Shown here piece by piece: positions 1 through 9,900 of a stretch of 64,000 bases of DNA; the first letter of the stretch is position 1; each line of letters starts with the position of its first letter. The stretch covers positions 124,001 through 188,000 of the forward strand of contig NZ_CP047476.1 of assembly GCF_010587385.1 (NCBI RefSeq). Reading direction: 5' to 3'. The translations under genes and the position numbers were made by a program. This DNA comes from Vibrio astriarenae. Its GTDB lineage: Bacteria > Pseudomonadota > Gammaproteobacteria > Enterobacterales > Vibrionaceae. The notes beneath the pieces were generated by a model. The model was not told the origin of the DNA. It did not search any database and saw only the letters and a list, made by a program, of their open reading frames with translations.

Positions 1-2
1 AC

Positions 3-509
3 AGCTTGCTCTCGACCTTTGAACAATCGACCGTTGCAACGCGTTGGCGACATCATGAATTTATCGCCACCACTCACCTGGAGTTTACTCCCACAAACTT
101 CCAGCAATCGGCGGGATTATGTTGTTATTACAACACGAGTAACTGGTCATATGTCGCCGTTGAGTTTGATGAAGTCACGCAAAAGCGCTGCATAAGGCTA
201 ATGGTGGTTGATAAGCAAATCGCCAGTTTCTACTTCTATGAAGATGAACTGTTAGTCATCCCGGATGACGTTGAGTCACTGGGGTTAAGAGTGAATGTTC
301 AAGGTTTACATTATCAGTATCAATACTCATTTGACGGTATTGAATGGCTGACACTACCGATCAAACTTGATGCTTGGCGACTCTCCGATGACTACATTGA
401 TGGGCGGGGGTTCTTTACTGGCGCTTTTGTAGGATTACACTGTGCAGACATCAGTGGATTTGGTTGCCATGCGGATTTTTCGGAGTTCAGTTACGAGCCT
501 AGATCATAA
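3..509 (+). CDS. GH43-type glycosidase, C-terminal beta-sandwich domain (5' partial)
   Basis: The reading frame is open to the left window edge, so this is the 3' end of a longer gene; the TTG at base 6 is unlikely to be the true start. The about 168 visible residues resemble the C-terminal beta-sandwich (DUF1349/GH43 C2 type) of GH43 beta-xylosidases and arabinofuranosidases: FEQS..A.RW near the start, SAGLCCYYN and YVAVEF in the middle, and FFTGAFVGLHCADISG followed by ADFSEFSYE at the end. In such enzymes the N-terminal five-bladed propeller is catalytic, and none of it is visible here. Family assignment is by recognition; substrate (xylan or arabinan oligomers) is inferred. Confidence 0.7.
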   Translation, partial: SLLSTFEQSTVATRWRHHEFIATTHLEFTPTNFQQSAGLCCYYNTSNWSYVAVEFDEVTQKRCIRLMVVDKQIASFYFYEDELLVIPDDVESLGLRVNVQGLHYQYQYSFDGIEWLTLPIKLDAWRLSDDYIDGRGFFTGAFVGLHCADISGFGCHADFSEFSYEPRS

Positions 510-522
510 TTAGATTAGAAAA

Positions 523-558
523 GTGGACGCCCCCGCAGAAGCGTACTTGGGCGTTCAC
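523..558 (+). terminator. Stem-loop after the glycosidase gene
   Basis: GTGGACGCCC (523-532) pairs with GGGCGTTCAC (549-558) over 10 bp with one G-U pair and a 16-base loop. It lies 14 bases after the stop codon. No T-tract follows, so it may be a processing or weak termination hairpin. Confidence 0.35.
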
Positions 559-727
559 CTTGCTGGTACGTGCGCGTGCTTCAAATTAAAAAGTATGACT
601 ATTGCTTTTCGTTTTTCATCATAAATGTAACGCATTATTTCTTCACCGCCTTTCCTAAACAGGGATTATCTCGCAACTTTTGAGCCAAGTATGAGGTGTT
701 TATTAGCCTGGCAGCAGTATGAACAGA

Positions 728-754
728 GCGTTTTCAGTGTTCGACTGAAAGCGC
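728..754. other. 11-bp hairpin of unknown function
   Basis: GCGTTTTCAGT (728-738) pairs with ACTGAAAGCGC (744-754), with a 5-base loop and one G-U pair. It is not followed by a T-run and lies about 70 bases upstream of the -35 of the SDR promoter. It could be the end of a small RNA or a protein site; nothing in the sequence decides. Confidence 0.35.
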
Positions 755-820
755 CTAAACTGAGAAGTCGATCAATAATCATAAACAATGCTACAAAGAA
801 GCAGTTGCAACTTGAATTAT

Positions 821-831
821 TTGTCATACAA
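821..831. promoter_or_regulatory. Operator-like word TTGTCATACAA (SDR gene)
   Basis: Exact TTGT-CAT-ACAA. The same word, or its complement, recurs before kdgF and dehR, and a variant before the symporter. The putative -10 TACAAT (827-832) overlaps it, so bound protein would block RNA polymerase. The TTGT-N3-ACAA shape resembles FadR-subfamily GntR operators; the regulator is unknown. Confidence 0.6.
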
Positions 832-903
832 TAAGACTCAAATTCGATGGCGTTGAACTTTTCTCATCGACATCACGTTAACTCAAATACAAGAGAGCAT
901 CAC

Positions 904-1659
904 ATGGCTAATAAAATTGCATTTATCTCTGGCGCTACTGGCGGTATCGGTTTCCAAGTTGCTAAGCGTCTAGGTCAAGACGGTTACACTGTCGTTCTAA
1001 ACGGTATCGAAAACGAAAAAGGCGAAAAGTGTGTTGCTGAACTAGTTGAAGCGGGTATCGAAGCAGAATACCGTGGCTTTGACGTAACAGACGAGCACGC
1101 TGTTACAGAAAACATCAACGCGATTGGCGAGAAGTACGGCAAAATCGACGTTATCGTAAACAACGCTGGTGGTCTTGGTGGCCGTAGCCCAATCGAAGGC
1201 ATGGAAACTGAGTTCTTCCGTAAGGTAATGGCTCTTAACCTAGACAGCGCATTCTTCGTATCTCGCGCTGCGATCCCATTCCTTAAGAAGTCTGACAACG
1301 CGTCAATCATCAACTTCACTTCTAACGCAGCTTGGAACGCAGGCGGCCCAGGTGCAGGTATTTACGGTACTTCTAAAGCAGCAGTACACACACTAACTCG
1401 TGCACTTGCTAAAGAGCTAGCGCCTGCTGGTATCCGTGTTAACGCGGTATCTCCAGGTACTATCGATACTCCGTTCCACGCGCAAATCAAAGCGACTAAG
1501 CCAGAAGTATTTGCTTCTTGGGCTGACAGCATCATGCTAGGTCGTCTAGGTCAACCAGAAGAAGTTGCTTCAACAATTTCTTTCCTAGTAAGCAAAGATG
1601 CATCATTCATCACTGCTGAAACGCTACAAATCGGTGGTGGTCAAGCCCTAGGTATCTAA
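904..1659 (+). CDS. SDR-family oxidoreductase, candidate DEH/uronate reductase
   Basis: 251-residue classical short-chain dehydrogenase. The N-terminal Rossmann motif SGATGGIG, the NNAGG motif, a Ser in the INFTSNAA strand and the catalytic YGTSK Tyr/Lys pair are all present, as is the PG..DTPF cofactor/substrate loop. The start at 904 is preferred over the in-frame ATG at 847 because AGAGAG precedes it and the protein then begins directly at the Rossmann strand. Codon choice (CGT, GGT, AAC, GAA) looks like that of highly expressed genes, as in kdgK and eda. It shares the operator-like word of the alginate genes. SDR enzymes such as Sphingomonas A1-R reduce DEH to KDG, so a role in alginate use is inferred. 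A FabG-like label is the fallback. Confidence 0.8.
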   Translation: MANKIAFISGATGGIGFQVAKRLGQDGYTVVLNGIENEKGEKCVAELVEAGIEAEYRGFDVTDEHAVTENINAIGEKYGKIDVIVNNAGGLGGRSPIEGMETEFFRKVMALNLDSAFFVSRAAIPFLKKSDNASIINFTSNAAWNAGGPGAGIYGTSKAAVHTLTRALAKELAPAGIRVNAVSPGTIDTPFHAQIKATKPEVFASWADSIMLGRLGQPEEVASTISFLVSKDASFITAETLQIGGGQALGI

Positions 1660-1708
1660 TTACCTGAGACTTGAACTCAGCAAGTCATTTGCTGGCATCA
1701 AGATTGAG

Positions 1709-1739
1709 AAACGCCGTTGGCCTTTGGTCAGCGGCGTTT
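1709..1739 (+). terminator. Rho-independent terminator of the SDR gene
   Basis: 14-bp stem (AAACGCCGTTGGCC with GGTCAGCGGCGTTT, two G-U pairs) with a TTT loop, followed by TTTCTTTTTTT. Confidence 0.9.
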
Positions 1740-1909
1740 TCTTTTTTTACTTGCTCACTAAGTGAATTACTTACTCATTTTGATTGAATGATTTGACCCT
1801 TCAAACGTGATTAACCCATTGAATCATGGATCAGTAAACTGCCTCCCAATCCATCATTCAAACCACCACCGAGTTTGTTCATCTACTCGCATCCGATAAG
1901 TTGAGACCA

Positions 1910-2605
1910 ATGAAAAAAACACTGTTAGCTCTGATTATTGTTTCTTACCCACTGTATGCTTCAGAAAATCTAGAGCGTTTGAGCCCCTCTTACGCAGGTG
2001 GCGCATTACAAGGTAACTACTACAAAAGTGAATCAGACTCAGAGGCGGGCATTAAGCTTCAGGTGGGTAACGGTAAAATCGCAGGTACGCTTGACTATGT
2101 AAATGTTGAAGACGAAGGAGAACATTATGGAGCAACCAACCTAGGTTTTAAATTCAAAACCAGTGGTCTGTTTGGCGGTGCTGAAATCAATCTACACTCG
2201 GACGAGCATTTTCGTCACTATGGCAACATTGATCCTGAGTACGGCTTTCACTTTGGCTACGATTTTAATCCCAACCTTTATGTGATGTGGGAAAGAGATA
2301 AGGCTGACTTTGATAATCAAAATAATGATTACTCAACCGTAAGCGGTGATGTAAAGCAAGATGTCGTTAAGCTAGGGGGGCAGATGCCGCTATCCAATTC
2401 TGTCTATTTAACTGGAAACATAGGCTGGTTGCAGCAGCAAATCGATATTGATGAGCATCATAGCAGCGTATCGGACAGAACAGAGCGCAGAGGGATTGCG
2501 GATGTTGGTATCCAATACATCAATGCTAATGGATTTAACGTGGGGGTGGATGTTGCCTACAACGACGAGACATCAGTGAACTTTGTCATTGGTCGCTATT
2601 TTTAA
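1910..2605 (+). CDS. Small outer-membrane beta-barrel protein
   Basis: 231 residues from the ATG at 1910; the upstream in-frame TTG at 1901 adds only three residues. A signal peptide (MKKTLLALIIVSYPLYA, cleavage expected after YA) is followed by alternating amphipathic strands such as AGGALQGNYYKS, GIKLQVGN and FGGAEINLHS. The C-terminal FVIGRYF ends in Phe, the signature recognised by the BAM complex. It therefore probably forms an 8- to 10-strand barrel. No specific family was recognised. It is a single-gene unit bounded by terminators, between the regulated SDR gene and a chemoreceptor; substrate or role is unknown. Confidence 0.65.
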   Translation: MKKTLLALIIVSYPLYASENLERLSPSYAGGALQGNYYKSESDSEAGIKLQVGNGKIAGTLDYVNVEDEGEHYGATNLGFKFKTSGLFGGAEINLHSDEHFRHYGNIDPEYGFHFGYDFNPNLYVMWERDKADFDNQNNDYSTVSGDVKQDVVKLGGQMPLSNSVYLTGNIGWLQQQIDIDEHHSSVSDRTERRGIADVGIQYINANGFNVGVDVAYNDETSVNFVIGRYF

Positions 2606-2607
2606 TA

Positions 2608-2637
2608 AAAACGGAGCAGATGAGCCTGCTCCGTTTT
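2608..2637. terminator. Bidirectional terminator
   Basis: Perfect 12-bp stem AAAACGGAGCAG / CTGCTCCGTTTT with a 6-base loop, between convergent genes. T-rich on both strands, so it can serve the outer-membrane protein gene and the minus-strand chemoreceptor. Confidence 0.88.
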
Positions 2638-2666
2638 GCTATTTGAAATGATTTGAGGGTGGAGGA

Positions 2667-4676
2667 CTAGTCCAACTTGAATCGATTGATGGTCGAGTTA
2701 AGCTCATTAACGACACTGCGCTGCGACTCGATCTTATCAATGATGTTCGATGTACCCTGAACGGTTGCTTGGGCAATCTCATCCACTGAGTGAGTTTGCT
2801 GCGTGATTTCACCAGAGGCAATCGCCTGTTCTTGAACCATAGACGCAATCTCTTGTGACTGATTGTCAATGCGCTGAACCGCCTCGCTGATCTCTTGCAG
2901 CGTGTTATTCACCTTGGCGATAATCTCTACACCTTTTTCTGCGCGCTCACGACCGACATGCATTGACTCAACCGCACCCACAGCAGAGCTTTGCAGTTTA
3001 GTGATGATGGTTTCAATGTCTACAGTAGACGCTTGTGTGCGGCTTGCTAGTGTACGTACTTCATCGGCTACCACCGCGAAGCCACGACCTTGCTCACCAG
3101 CGCGAGCGGCTTCTATAGCTGCGTTAAGTGCAAGTAGGTTCGTCTGCTCAGCAACGCCTTTGATTACCTCAAGCACACTACTGATAGAGGCAACGTCATT
3201 GTTCAACACAGAAACCACCTCTTCTGAGTTGCTGACGTCAGAGTACAAATTACGTATCAAATCTGTGGTCTGATCGACGATCTTATGGCCTTGCTCTGTT
3301 GAGTCTGTCGCCTCTTGCGCATACTGACTCGCCATTTTTGCATTGTCGGCAATGCCACTGATGGTTTGCGACATTTCGGTTGATGCCGTTGCGATCTGCT
3401 CAATCGATAGCTTTTGCTGCTCAACGCTTGAAGCGAGTTGGGTTGATAGTAGGGCAATTTGCTCTGATTCCACATTAACCTGCTCTGATGCCGAGCGGGT
3501 GGTTTTGACGGTATTTTGGATGTTAGTCAGGAATGTATTGAATGAGCGGCTGAGTTGTCCAAGCTCATCTTGGCTAGTCGCGTCTAGACGCTGGGTTAAA
3601 TCTCCCTTACCTGTCGCAATGTCATCCATTGCTGCTACAACACTCTGCATTGGTTTTGTCAGTAGGCGGTTGATAACCAGCGTCATCAGAACACAAACAA
3701 ATGCTAGAATCGCGAATGCACTACCGATAGCACTGATAATGCTTTGGTTCACTGGCTCGGAAATCATGGTAGAAGGCACCATAAAGCCGATGCGCCAGTC
3801 GAGGTCCATTGTGTTGTCAGTGATTGATTGAATGAAGACGCGTTGCTCTTCACCTTTGTAGATCACATCGAGTGTTTCAAAATCCGATGATTTCGAGCGT
3901 TGCCAAACTTGATCGAAGCCTTTTGTGTTAGCAAAAATTGAGTCGATTTGGTCAATTTTTGGTAGTTTAGACATATCGATTTGACCGCTATTGTCATTGA
4001 ACGCAATTAAGTCGCCGTTCGAGGAGAATAGGAAGCCGGCACCTTCATTTTGATAGGAGAGACGATCAATCAAGTCTGTTTTAATTCGGTTGGCAAGAAT
4101 ATCGATACCTAACACACCAATCAGTTTGCCACTGTCATCTTTTACCGTGGTTTTTATTGACGTAACGATACTTTTGTCGTTGGCATCGATCTGTGGCTGA
4201 GTAATAAACAGGCGGTCGATGCCCAGCGCTTCGGGCCACCATGGACGATTAGTAGTGTAGTAGCTCAGATCATTGTAGCGACCGTTGATATCAAAGTATT
4301 CGTGAGTGTTTGCTGGCGCATAGAATACGGATTTAATCGCTGGGTCGTGTGCTGAAATGTCTTTGAACATCGACACGATAGACCGATAGGTTGGGTCTTG
4401 GTCGATATTAGAGCCACGCTCTGTGTAGTTGGCAAACCAGTCGTTCATGGTGCGATTCACCATTAATGACGTGACTACACGTGAGCGCTCACGGAAGAAT
4501 TCGCGAATTTGGTGCGCAGCAGCATCAACCACAAGTGTCACATCTTGTGTAACATCTAACTCCACCTCTTTGATGCGACTGTTAATGTTGTTCACTGACA
4601 CAATGATGGAGATCAAAAGTAATATAGCAGCAATAGAAATGATCAGTTTCTTTGCGATTGTATTGAAAATATTCAT
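2667..4676 (-). CDS. Methyl-accepting chemotaxis protein with dCache_1 sensor
   Basis: 669 residues from ATG 4676; an in-frame ATG at 4691 would add five residues. The order is an N-terminal membrane helix ([16 protein letters not shown]), a periplasmic double-Cache domain (about residues 35-285), a second membrane helix, a HAMP domain ([21 protein letters not shown]) and a long methyl-accepting coiled coil. The invariant tip includes [15 protein letters not shown] and [15 protein letters not shown]. The Cache pocket has Y139, R144, W146, W147 and D192. This nearly matches the Y-x4-R-x-W-Y...D amino-acid-binding pattern of PctA-like receptors, with Trp replacing the Tyr. It signals to CheA/CheW. 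There is no C-terminal CheR-docking pentapeptide. Ligand is inferred only loosely as an amino acid or small amine. Confidence 0.93.
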   Translation of the reverse strand: MNIFNTIAKKLIISIAAILLLISIIVSVNNINSRIKEVELDVTQDVTLVVDAAAHQIREFFRERSRVVTSLMVNRTMNDWFANYTERGSNIDQDPTYRSIVSMFKDISAHDPAIKSVFYAPANTHEYFDINGRYNDLSYYTTNRPWWPEALGIDRLFITQPQIDANDKSIVTSIKTTVKDDSGKLIGVLGIDILANRIKTDLIDRLSYQNEGAGFLFSSNGDLIAFNDNSGQIDMSKLPKIDQIDSIFANTKGFDQVWQRSKSSDFETLDVIYKGEEQRVFIQSITDNTMDLDWRIGFMVPSTMISEPVNQSIISAIGSAFAILAFVCVLMTLVINRLLTKPMQSVVAAMDDIATGKGDLTQRLDATSQDELGQLSRSFNTFLTNIQNTVKTTRSASEQVNVESEQIALLSTQLASSVEQQKLSIEQIATASTEMSQTISGIADNAKMASQYAQEATDSTEQGHKIVDQTTDLIRNLYSDVSNSEEVVSVLNNDVASISSVLEVIKGVAEQTNLLALNAAIEAARAGEQGRGFAVVADEVRTLASRTQASTVDIETIITKLQSSAVGAVESMHVGRERAEKGVEIIAKVNNTLQEISEAVQRIDNQSQEIASMVQEQAIASGEITQQTHSVDEIAQATVQGTSNIIDKIESQRSVVNELNSTINRFKLD

Positions 4677-5075
4677 AGCCAATCCATTCAAATAACAACG
4701 GACCCAGCGCTGTCACTGAGTACTGTTTTGACGTTATTAAGTCCCAAATACGTAATTTTGGTTAACCATGATTCTATCGGCCAACGTGTAACCAACTTTA
4801 GTGATTATTGGTAACAAGTTTCAAACACGAAGTTTGTGGGCTTGAAATATATGCTTTGTCCATCTTAAAAATGGTAACGCCCGGTCTTTGGCTGAGCTTG
4901 TTACTCGATAAGTCAACTTTTGCGCTGTTTGTGCATATTTGAAGCGACTCGTTCAATGACTTAGTGATGCCGATCCAGATATGCAAATTGATTTATAAAT
5001 TTGTCATAGTTCTGCCGTACTGTTAGCCCCGAATTAAGCCACTAGGCAAATTAGAGAACTAGAAGTGAACAGGGT
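4677..5075. other. Gene-free stretch between chemoreceptor and small protein gene
   Basis: About 400 bases. A 62-codon minus-strand open frame (4798-4986) has no Shine-Dalgarno, homology or codon pattern that supports it. A perfect 10-bp palindrome TGGTTAACCA is at 4759-4768. Promoters for both flanking divergent genes must be here, but no box stands out. Confidence 0.4.
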
Positions 5076-5336
5076 ATGGCTAGAGCAGTAAACAACGCCG
5101 ATAAAACCATTATTAAGTTATTACAACGACAGGGCTACATAAAAAGTGAAGCGGAGCAGTGCTTAAAACGAGATGTATACCAGTTAAAGGCTGATGAGAT
5201 CAGCAAGGTAAAAAACTATGCGACACACTTTGGTCTAGAAGCAAAGCAGAAATTGATAGATGAAATTTTGGAGCTCAGACGTGAAGCGATGATTGCGCGA
5301 TTGAGTTGTCCAGAGAGGGAACAAAGGCCTGCGTGA
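5076..5336 (+). CDS. Conserved-looking small hypothetical protein
   Basis: 86 residues, hydrophilic, predicted mostly helical and rich in Lys, Glu and Arg (DKTIIKLLQRQGYIKSEAEQ, then LIDEILELRREAMIARL). There is no signal peptide or membrane segment. AACAGGG precedes the ATG closely, and a hairpin overlapping the stop codon ends the unit. The gene stands alone between a chemoreceptor and norM, both on the other strand. No family was recognised. The charged helices would suit a protein- or nucleic-acid-binding adaptor, but that is a guess. Confidence 0.65.
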   Translation: MARAVNNADKTIIKLLQRQGYIKSEAEQCLKRDVYQLKADEISKVKNYATHFGLEAKQKLIDEILELRREAMIARLSCPEREQRPA

Positions 5337-5348
5337 GCGCTGGCCTTT
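5323..5348. terminator. Bidirectional hairpin between convergent genes
   Basis: AAAGGCC (5323-5329) pairs with GGCCTTT (5342-5348). The stem overlaps the stop codon of the 86-residue gene. The short T-tracts (TTTAT on plus, TTTGTT on minus) make it a modest terminator for both sides. Confidence 0.55.
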
Positions 5349-5363
5349 ATCATATATGATGGC

Positions 5364-6761
5364 TTAGGAAGCCGTTGCTGTCGCTTGTGGCATCGTTGAA
5401 TCATTTCGGCGACGCATGACAACCGCAAGACGAATCAGCATTGCAATAGCTGCAACCGTTAGGCCGGTCACGATGCCAACCCAAAACCCTTTTTCACCCA
5501 TTGCTGGAACAATGTGGTCGGTTAGGCCAAGGATAATGCCGAGCGGCAGTGCAAGACCCCAATAGGCTGCGATCGCCAACATCATCGGCACTTTGGTATC
5601 TTTGTAGCCACGCAGTGCACCGTTTGCTGAGGTTTGCAGCGCGTCACTAAACTGGTACACAGCAGTAAACACCAGCAAGGTTGCCGCCGTTGCACTGACT
5701 GCCGGGTCAGTGGTGTACAGGCGAATGATCCATTCAGGGAACAACAAGAAGAAGGCCACAGAAACTAATGACAGTAGTGCCGCAGTGATAATACCGAACA
5801 CGCTGCGCTCAATCGCGCTTTTGTCTTGTTTTGCTCCTAACGAGTGACCCACTCGAATCGTAATACCAAACGAGAGGCTCATTGGGATCATGTAGGTCAT
5901 GCTCGAAATATTCAGAGCAATTTGTGCGGCTGCAACGTTTTCTGCACCAATCCGACCAATCAAAAGAGCGATGACGGCAAAGATGCTGCCACAGACAGCG
6001 ATGTTCATACCAATTGGCACACCCAGTGAAAGCAGGTGTTTGATCTCTTTAAGCCGTGGTTTGATGTCTGCGAAGTTTAAGATCTTCTTGTAGTAGTGAT
6101 GGTACTTAATATAGCTCCAAAGTAGTGCTGACATCAGCCAATAAACAAGACTTGTCGCCCAACCACAGCCAACAGCGCCCATCGCAGGAAAACCAAGTTC
6201 CCCGTAAATAAGCACATAGTTCACCGGAATGTTAATCAACAGACCAATTACCGACACAATCATAGGGGCACGGGTATTGTTCATTCCTTCACAAAAGCCG
6301 TTCAGCGTATAAAACAGCGCAATACCCGGAACACCAAACGCGAGTGCAACCACATAGTCACTCGCAATCGGGATGATTTCCGCAGCGACACCAATGCCGT
6401 TGAGGATAGTTTCTCCGAGTAATAGATAAACGATTAAAATGGAGCTAACAAAGGCTGCGACCCAAAGCATTTGAATAAATTTGATACGGATTTTATCGGT
6501 ATCTTGGGCGCCTCGGTGAAAGGCGACAACAGGCGTGAGTGCCATGATGATGCCGCGCAATAGCAGGGATACAGGTACCCATAAGCTGGCGCCAAGCGCG
6601 ATGGCAGCGAGATCAGCAGCACTGACTTGGCCTGCCATAGTGGTATCAACAAAACCCATTGCTTGGGTGGCAAGTTGGGTCAGAATAATAGGGATCGATA
6701 AGTGCAAAAGAGCACCCGATTCTTTGAAAAAGCGAGAGATAGACGATGTCTGGTTTTGCAT
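5364..6761 (-). CDS. norM: MATE-family multidrug/Na+ antiporter NorM
   Basis: 465 residues with about twelve membrane helices in two MATE halves, the normal length for NorM. The family hallmark QAMGFVDTTMAG carries Asp39, equivalent to the essential Asp36 of Vibrio cholerae NorM. The paired motif in the second half (FGITIRVGHSLGA) is also present. The protein sits in the inner membrane and exports cationic drugs such as fluoroquinolones and dyes in exchange for Na+ or H+. It is a single-gene unit with about 145 bases to the mechanosensitive channel gene on the same strand. No truncation is seen. Confidence 0.93.
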   Translation of the reverse strand: MQNQTSSISRFFKESGALLHLSIPIILTQLATQAMGFVDTTMAGQVSAADLAAIALGASLWVPVSLLLRGIIMALTPVVAFHRGAQDTDKIRIKFIQMLWVAAFVSSILIVYLLLGETILNGIGVAAEIIPIASDYVVALAFGVPGIALFYTLNGFCEGMNNTRAPMIVSVIGLLINIPVNYVLIYGELGFPAMGAVGCGWATSLVYWLMSALLWSYIKYHHYYKKILNFADIKPRLKEIKHLLSLGVPIGMNIAVCGSIFAVIALLIGRIGAENVAAAQIALNISSMTYMIPMSLSFGITIRVGHSLGAKQDKSAIERSVFGIITAALLSLVSVAFFLLFPEWIIRLYTTDPAVSATAATLLVFTAVYQFSDALQTSANGALRGYKDTKVPMMLAIAAYWGLALPLGIILGLTDHIVPAMGEKGFWVGIVTGLTVAAIAMLIRLAVVMRRRNDSTMPQATATAS

Positions 6762-6906
6762 GGGGATAGCTAAAACACCAATATCAATACACGAGTGGAT
6801 GCAGGATGGCGTGTGTGTATCGTAGGGTGTGCCCTTCAGGGCGGCGGTAATATAACCACCTTTATCCCTGTTTTCAACTCATCATACAAAATCGTGCTCA
6901 ATTGGA

Positions 6907-9900
6907 CTAGGTTTCACTGCTTTCCCCTCCGCGCGGTGGCCAATCACGAACGTGGATATCCATTTGTGGGAATGCAATTTCAATTTCGTTCTCTTTAAAT
7001 AGTTTGTCGATGGTTTTGTTTAGCGTATGGATAGTCGATAGGCGGTGGTCAATCGCAGTGATATGAACTCTAAGTTCAAAGTCTAAACTGCTCGCGCCAA
7101 AGGCAAGGAAAACGACCGTCGGTGATGGGGTCTCGAGAACAAGAGGGTGCTCATCGGCTATCTGATTCAATAGAGCTTCCACTTTCTCGACATCAGATCC
7201 GTAAGCGACGCCAATCGGGATAACGATGCGCGTAATCGGGTCGGTGAGTGACCAGTTGATCAGTTTTTCGGTGATAAAGGTTTTGTTAGGGACGACGATC
7301 TCTTTGTTGTCCCAGTCAATAATTGTCGTGGCGCGGGTTTGAATTTTACTGACCGTCCCCGAAAGATCATTAATGGTGACAATATCACCGATACGAATAG
7401 GGCGCTCAAACAACAGGATCAGGCCGGAGATAAAGTTGGCGAATATCTCTTGCAAGCCAAACCCCAGGCCAACACCAAAAGCCGCCACCAGCCATTGTAA
7501 TTTTGACCATTGGAACCCGAGTAGGGCGAACGCTGAGAACAGTCCTCCCATTACGATGAGATAGCGCATCAGCGTTGTCACCGCGTAACCTGCTCCGGGA
7601 GCGAGCTCTAATCGTCTCAACACGAGAAGCTCTAAAATGCCCGGTAAGTTGCGAACTCCCACCCAAGTCACGATGGCAGTAATCAACGCATAAACCACCG
7701 ACTGAAGTGTGATGTCGACAAGTTGTGTACCGCTTTGTGTGGTTTCACTCACCTGCCACAGGACAACTTTATCCAGCATGCTGGTCATTTCGAGTGCGCT
7801 CGACCATAAAGTCAGGATAGCGATGATGAGGCCTATTAATGAGAGCCCTCGCAAGAGTGTCATGGATTGCTCACTGATCACTTCACTTCCTAGCCCCTGA
7901 TCTTCTACCTCGGGAAATGACTCTCTTAGCTCTGATATCTCAGACGATGCCTCAGCCTCTTCGGCTTGCTGTGCAATGAGCTCTTCTCTGCGTGCAAGTA
8001 GCCGTTGATAGTTGAGCTGTCGGTGCTCAAGCTTGAGCCAACGTTCACACATCTGATAAGTGAGTAGGAAACCCAATATGACAAAGATGGAGAGTTGTTG
8101 ATAGATAAGAATCAGCCATGCCGCAATGTAGTAGCCCAAGATAGCCATGACCGCAATGACGACAAAAGACCCCAATATGATGGTTCTCAGCATCAAAAGA
8201 GGGAAACCTTGATTGAATGGCGCAGGGATAGTTGTCGGTAAGTGTTCGCTTCTTAGCAGTGAGTAGTACACCACTGACATACCGATGATGAGTTGCAGGA
8301 AGAGAACCCTAGACAGTTCGGCTTCGTTATTGCCTGATATGATCTCGACAAGAAAGATAAGTAGACACAGAACTAAAAACGGCCAGCGAATCCGATAGCT
8401 TTGCTGGTGCAGATAAGCACGAATATGTTCAGGCCAGCCCAAGTGAGTGACAAGAAGCCCTTGCTTAAAGCTCAGTGAGTGAAGCATTTCATTGGCGAAC
8501 AACCCAATACTGGCTGAGAGTGCAACAGTCTTGAGTTCAGAGGAGGCATCATTTGGCCAAAGACCGTCAATAGAAAGTGCGGTGATACTAAACCACAGGG
8601 GCAGAGCACAGGAGCGAATAATCGCATTAAACACCAGAATGATAGAGTGTCGGAAGCGGTCTTTAAGTGGATGACCAAAGACTTTCGCATATTCCGCTCT
8701 GAGCTTAGATGATTGCTTGTTGAAGTAGTGGCGAATAATCAGAAGGACGCCAGTGTAAGTAAAAAACAGCCCTAACAACGTGGTCATTTTCTTGCTGGAT
8801 ATGGCGGAGAGCAGTGTCGCTAGTGGTGTCGCATTTCCAGTCCAAGTCAAAGCACTGAAGTCAGTCAGATGCTCCCACATTGGCACATTACTGCGAGTCC
8901 AAAGTTGTTGTTCAGTCAGAAATTTACGAGCAGTTTCCACTTCCAGTTGGTATTGGTTCTGCGCTAACTGTTGTTTGCTGAGAGAGACGATCAACTTTTC
9001 GTAGTTGTTTAGCAGCTCAACCCTTAATTGATGTGCAAGTGCCGTGACGGGATTATTCAATGTGCCTGCCATGCGGTTGGTTTTGAGCGCGCTATCCATC
9101 GCCTCGTCATCGAGTATCTGGCCAATTTCATACTTGCGGATATGGGCATTGGCTATTTGATCCGGAATCGTATCTCTACTGAATGAGGTAGGTAACCTTT
9201 GTAACTGAGCACGGATTGACGCACCAAACGAGGTGCTGCCACTAAGCCAACTGAGATTATCTTTAATCAAGCGTTGCTCATCAGTTAAGTTACGTCTCTC
9301 TGAATCAAGACGTTGCGCGTCTACCCGTGCTTGTTCTACTAGAGCCAGCACCGACTCCAGCTCGTCAGCGTCATCCACCATACTATCGAGCTGTTTTGCC
9401 AAATTGTCATTGGCATTACCTCGGTTGTCACTCATTGAGCGAGCTCGGCTAATCAATTCCTTTACTGAAGCTTGTTCAACGCTGGTCAGGCGCTCTTGCC
9501 ATTGAATGACCAGTGGAGAGCCGATTTGAATTTTGTTCTCGACAAGTTGTAGCTCTAGTCTAAAAAGCTCTGTTCTCTCATCCAGACTATCAAGCTCCGC
9601 TTTCATCACCTCACGATCTAGTCGCAGAGCCTCCAAGCTCGCCAGCCCCAGCCAGTCATCAATCGTTGAGGATTGGTTTGGGGCATTGAGTGACTCTTGA
9701 TCTATTTTTTGGTCGAGTTGAGCTAAGGCTTGAGGAAGGGTAGTTCGGTCACTGCTGAGTTTTTTTGATTGCTCTGTCGTGCTTTGCAGAGAGGTGCGCC
9801 ATTCACTCAACGCCGCCTGCAGTGAGTTAATATTTTGCGATAGATCCGCTGAACTCTCTTCAAGACCACTTTTGAATATCTCTAGGGTAGGGACTTCTTC

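Larger units (their letters stand above)
510..903 (+). promoter_or_regulatory. Intergenic and promoter region before the SDR gene
   Basis: About 390 bases without a convincing gene. It holds a GC-rich stem-loop at 523-558 after the glycosidase stop, a strong 11-bp hairpin at 728-754, and a promoter with -35 TTGCAA (805-810), 16-base spacer and -10 TACAAT (827-832). The -10 lies inside the operator-like word at 821-831. An ATG at 847 is in frame with the SDR gene but sits at about the expected transcription start, so it is not used as the start. Confidence 0.5.

Noticed and set aside
847..903. 19-codon N-terminal extension of the SDR gene
   Set aside because: The ATG at 847 lies at the expected transcription start of the operator-containing promoter, and the extension (MALNFSHRHHVNSNTREHH) does not look like SDR sequence.
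984..1319. 111-codon minus-strand frame inside the SDR gene
   Set aside because: Shadow frame created by the strongly biased codons of the SDR gene on the plus strand.
4798..4986. 62-codon minus-strand open frame
   Set aside because: No ribosome site, no recognisable sequence and no codon bias; it lies in a promoter region.
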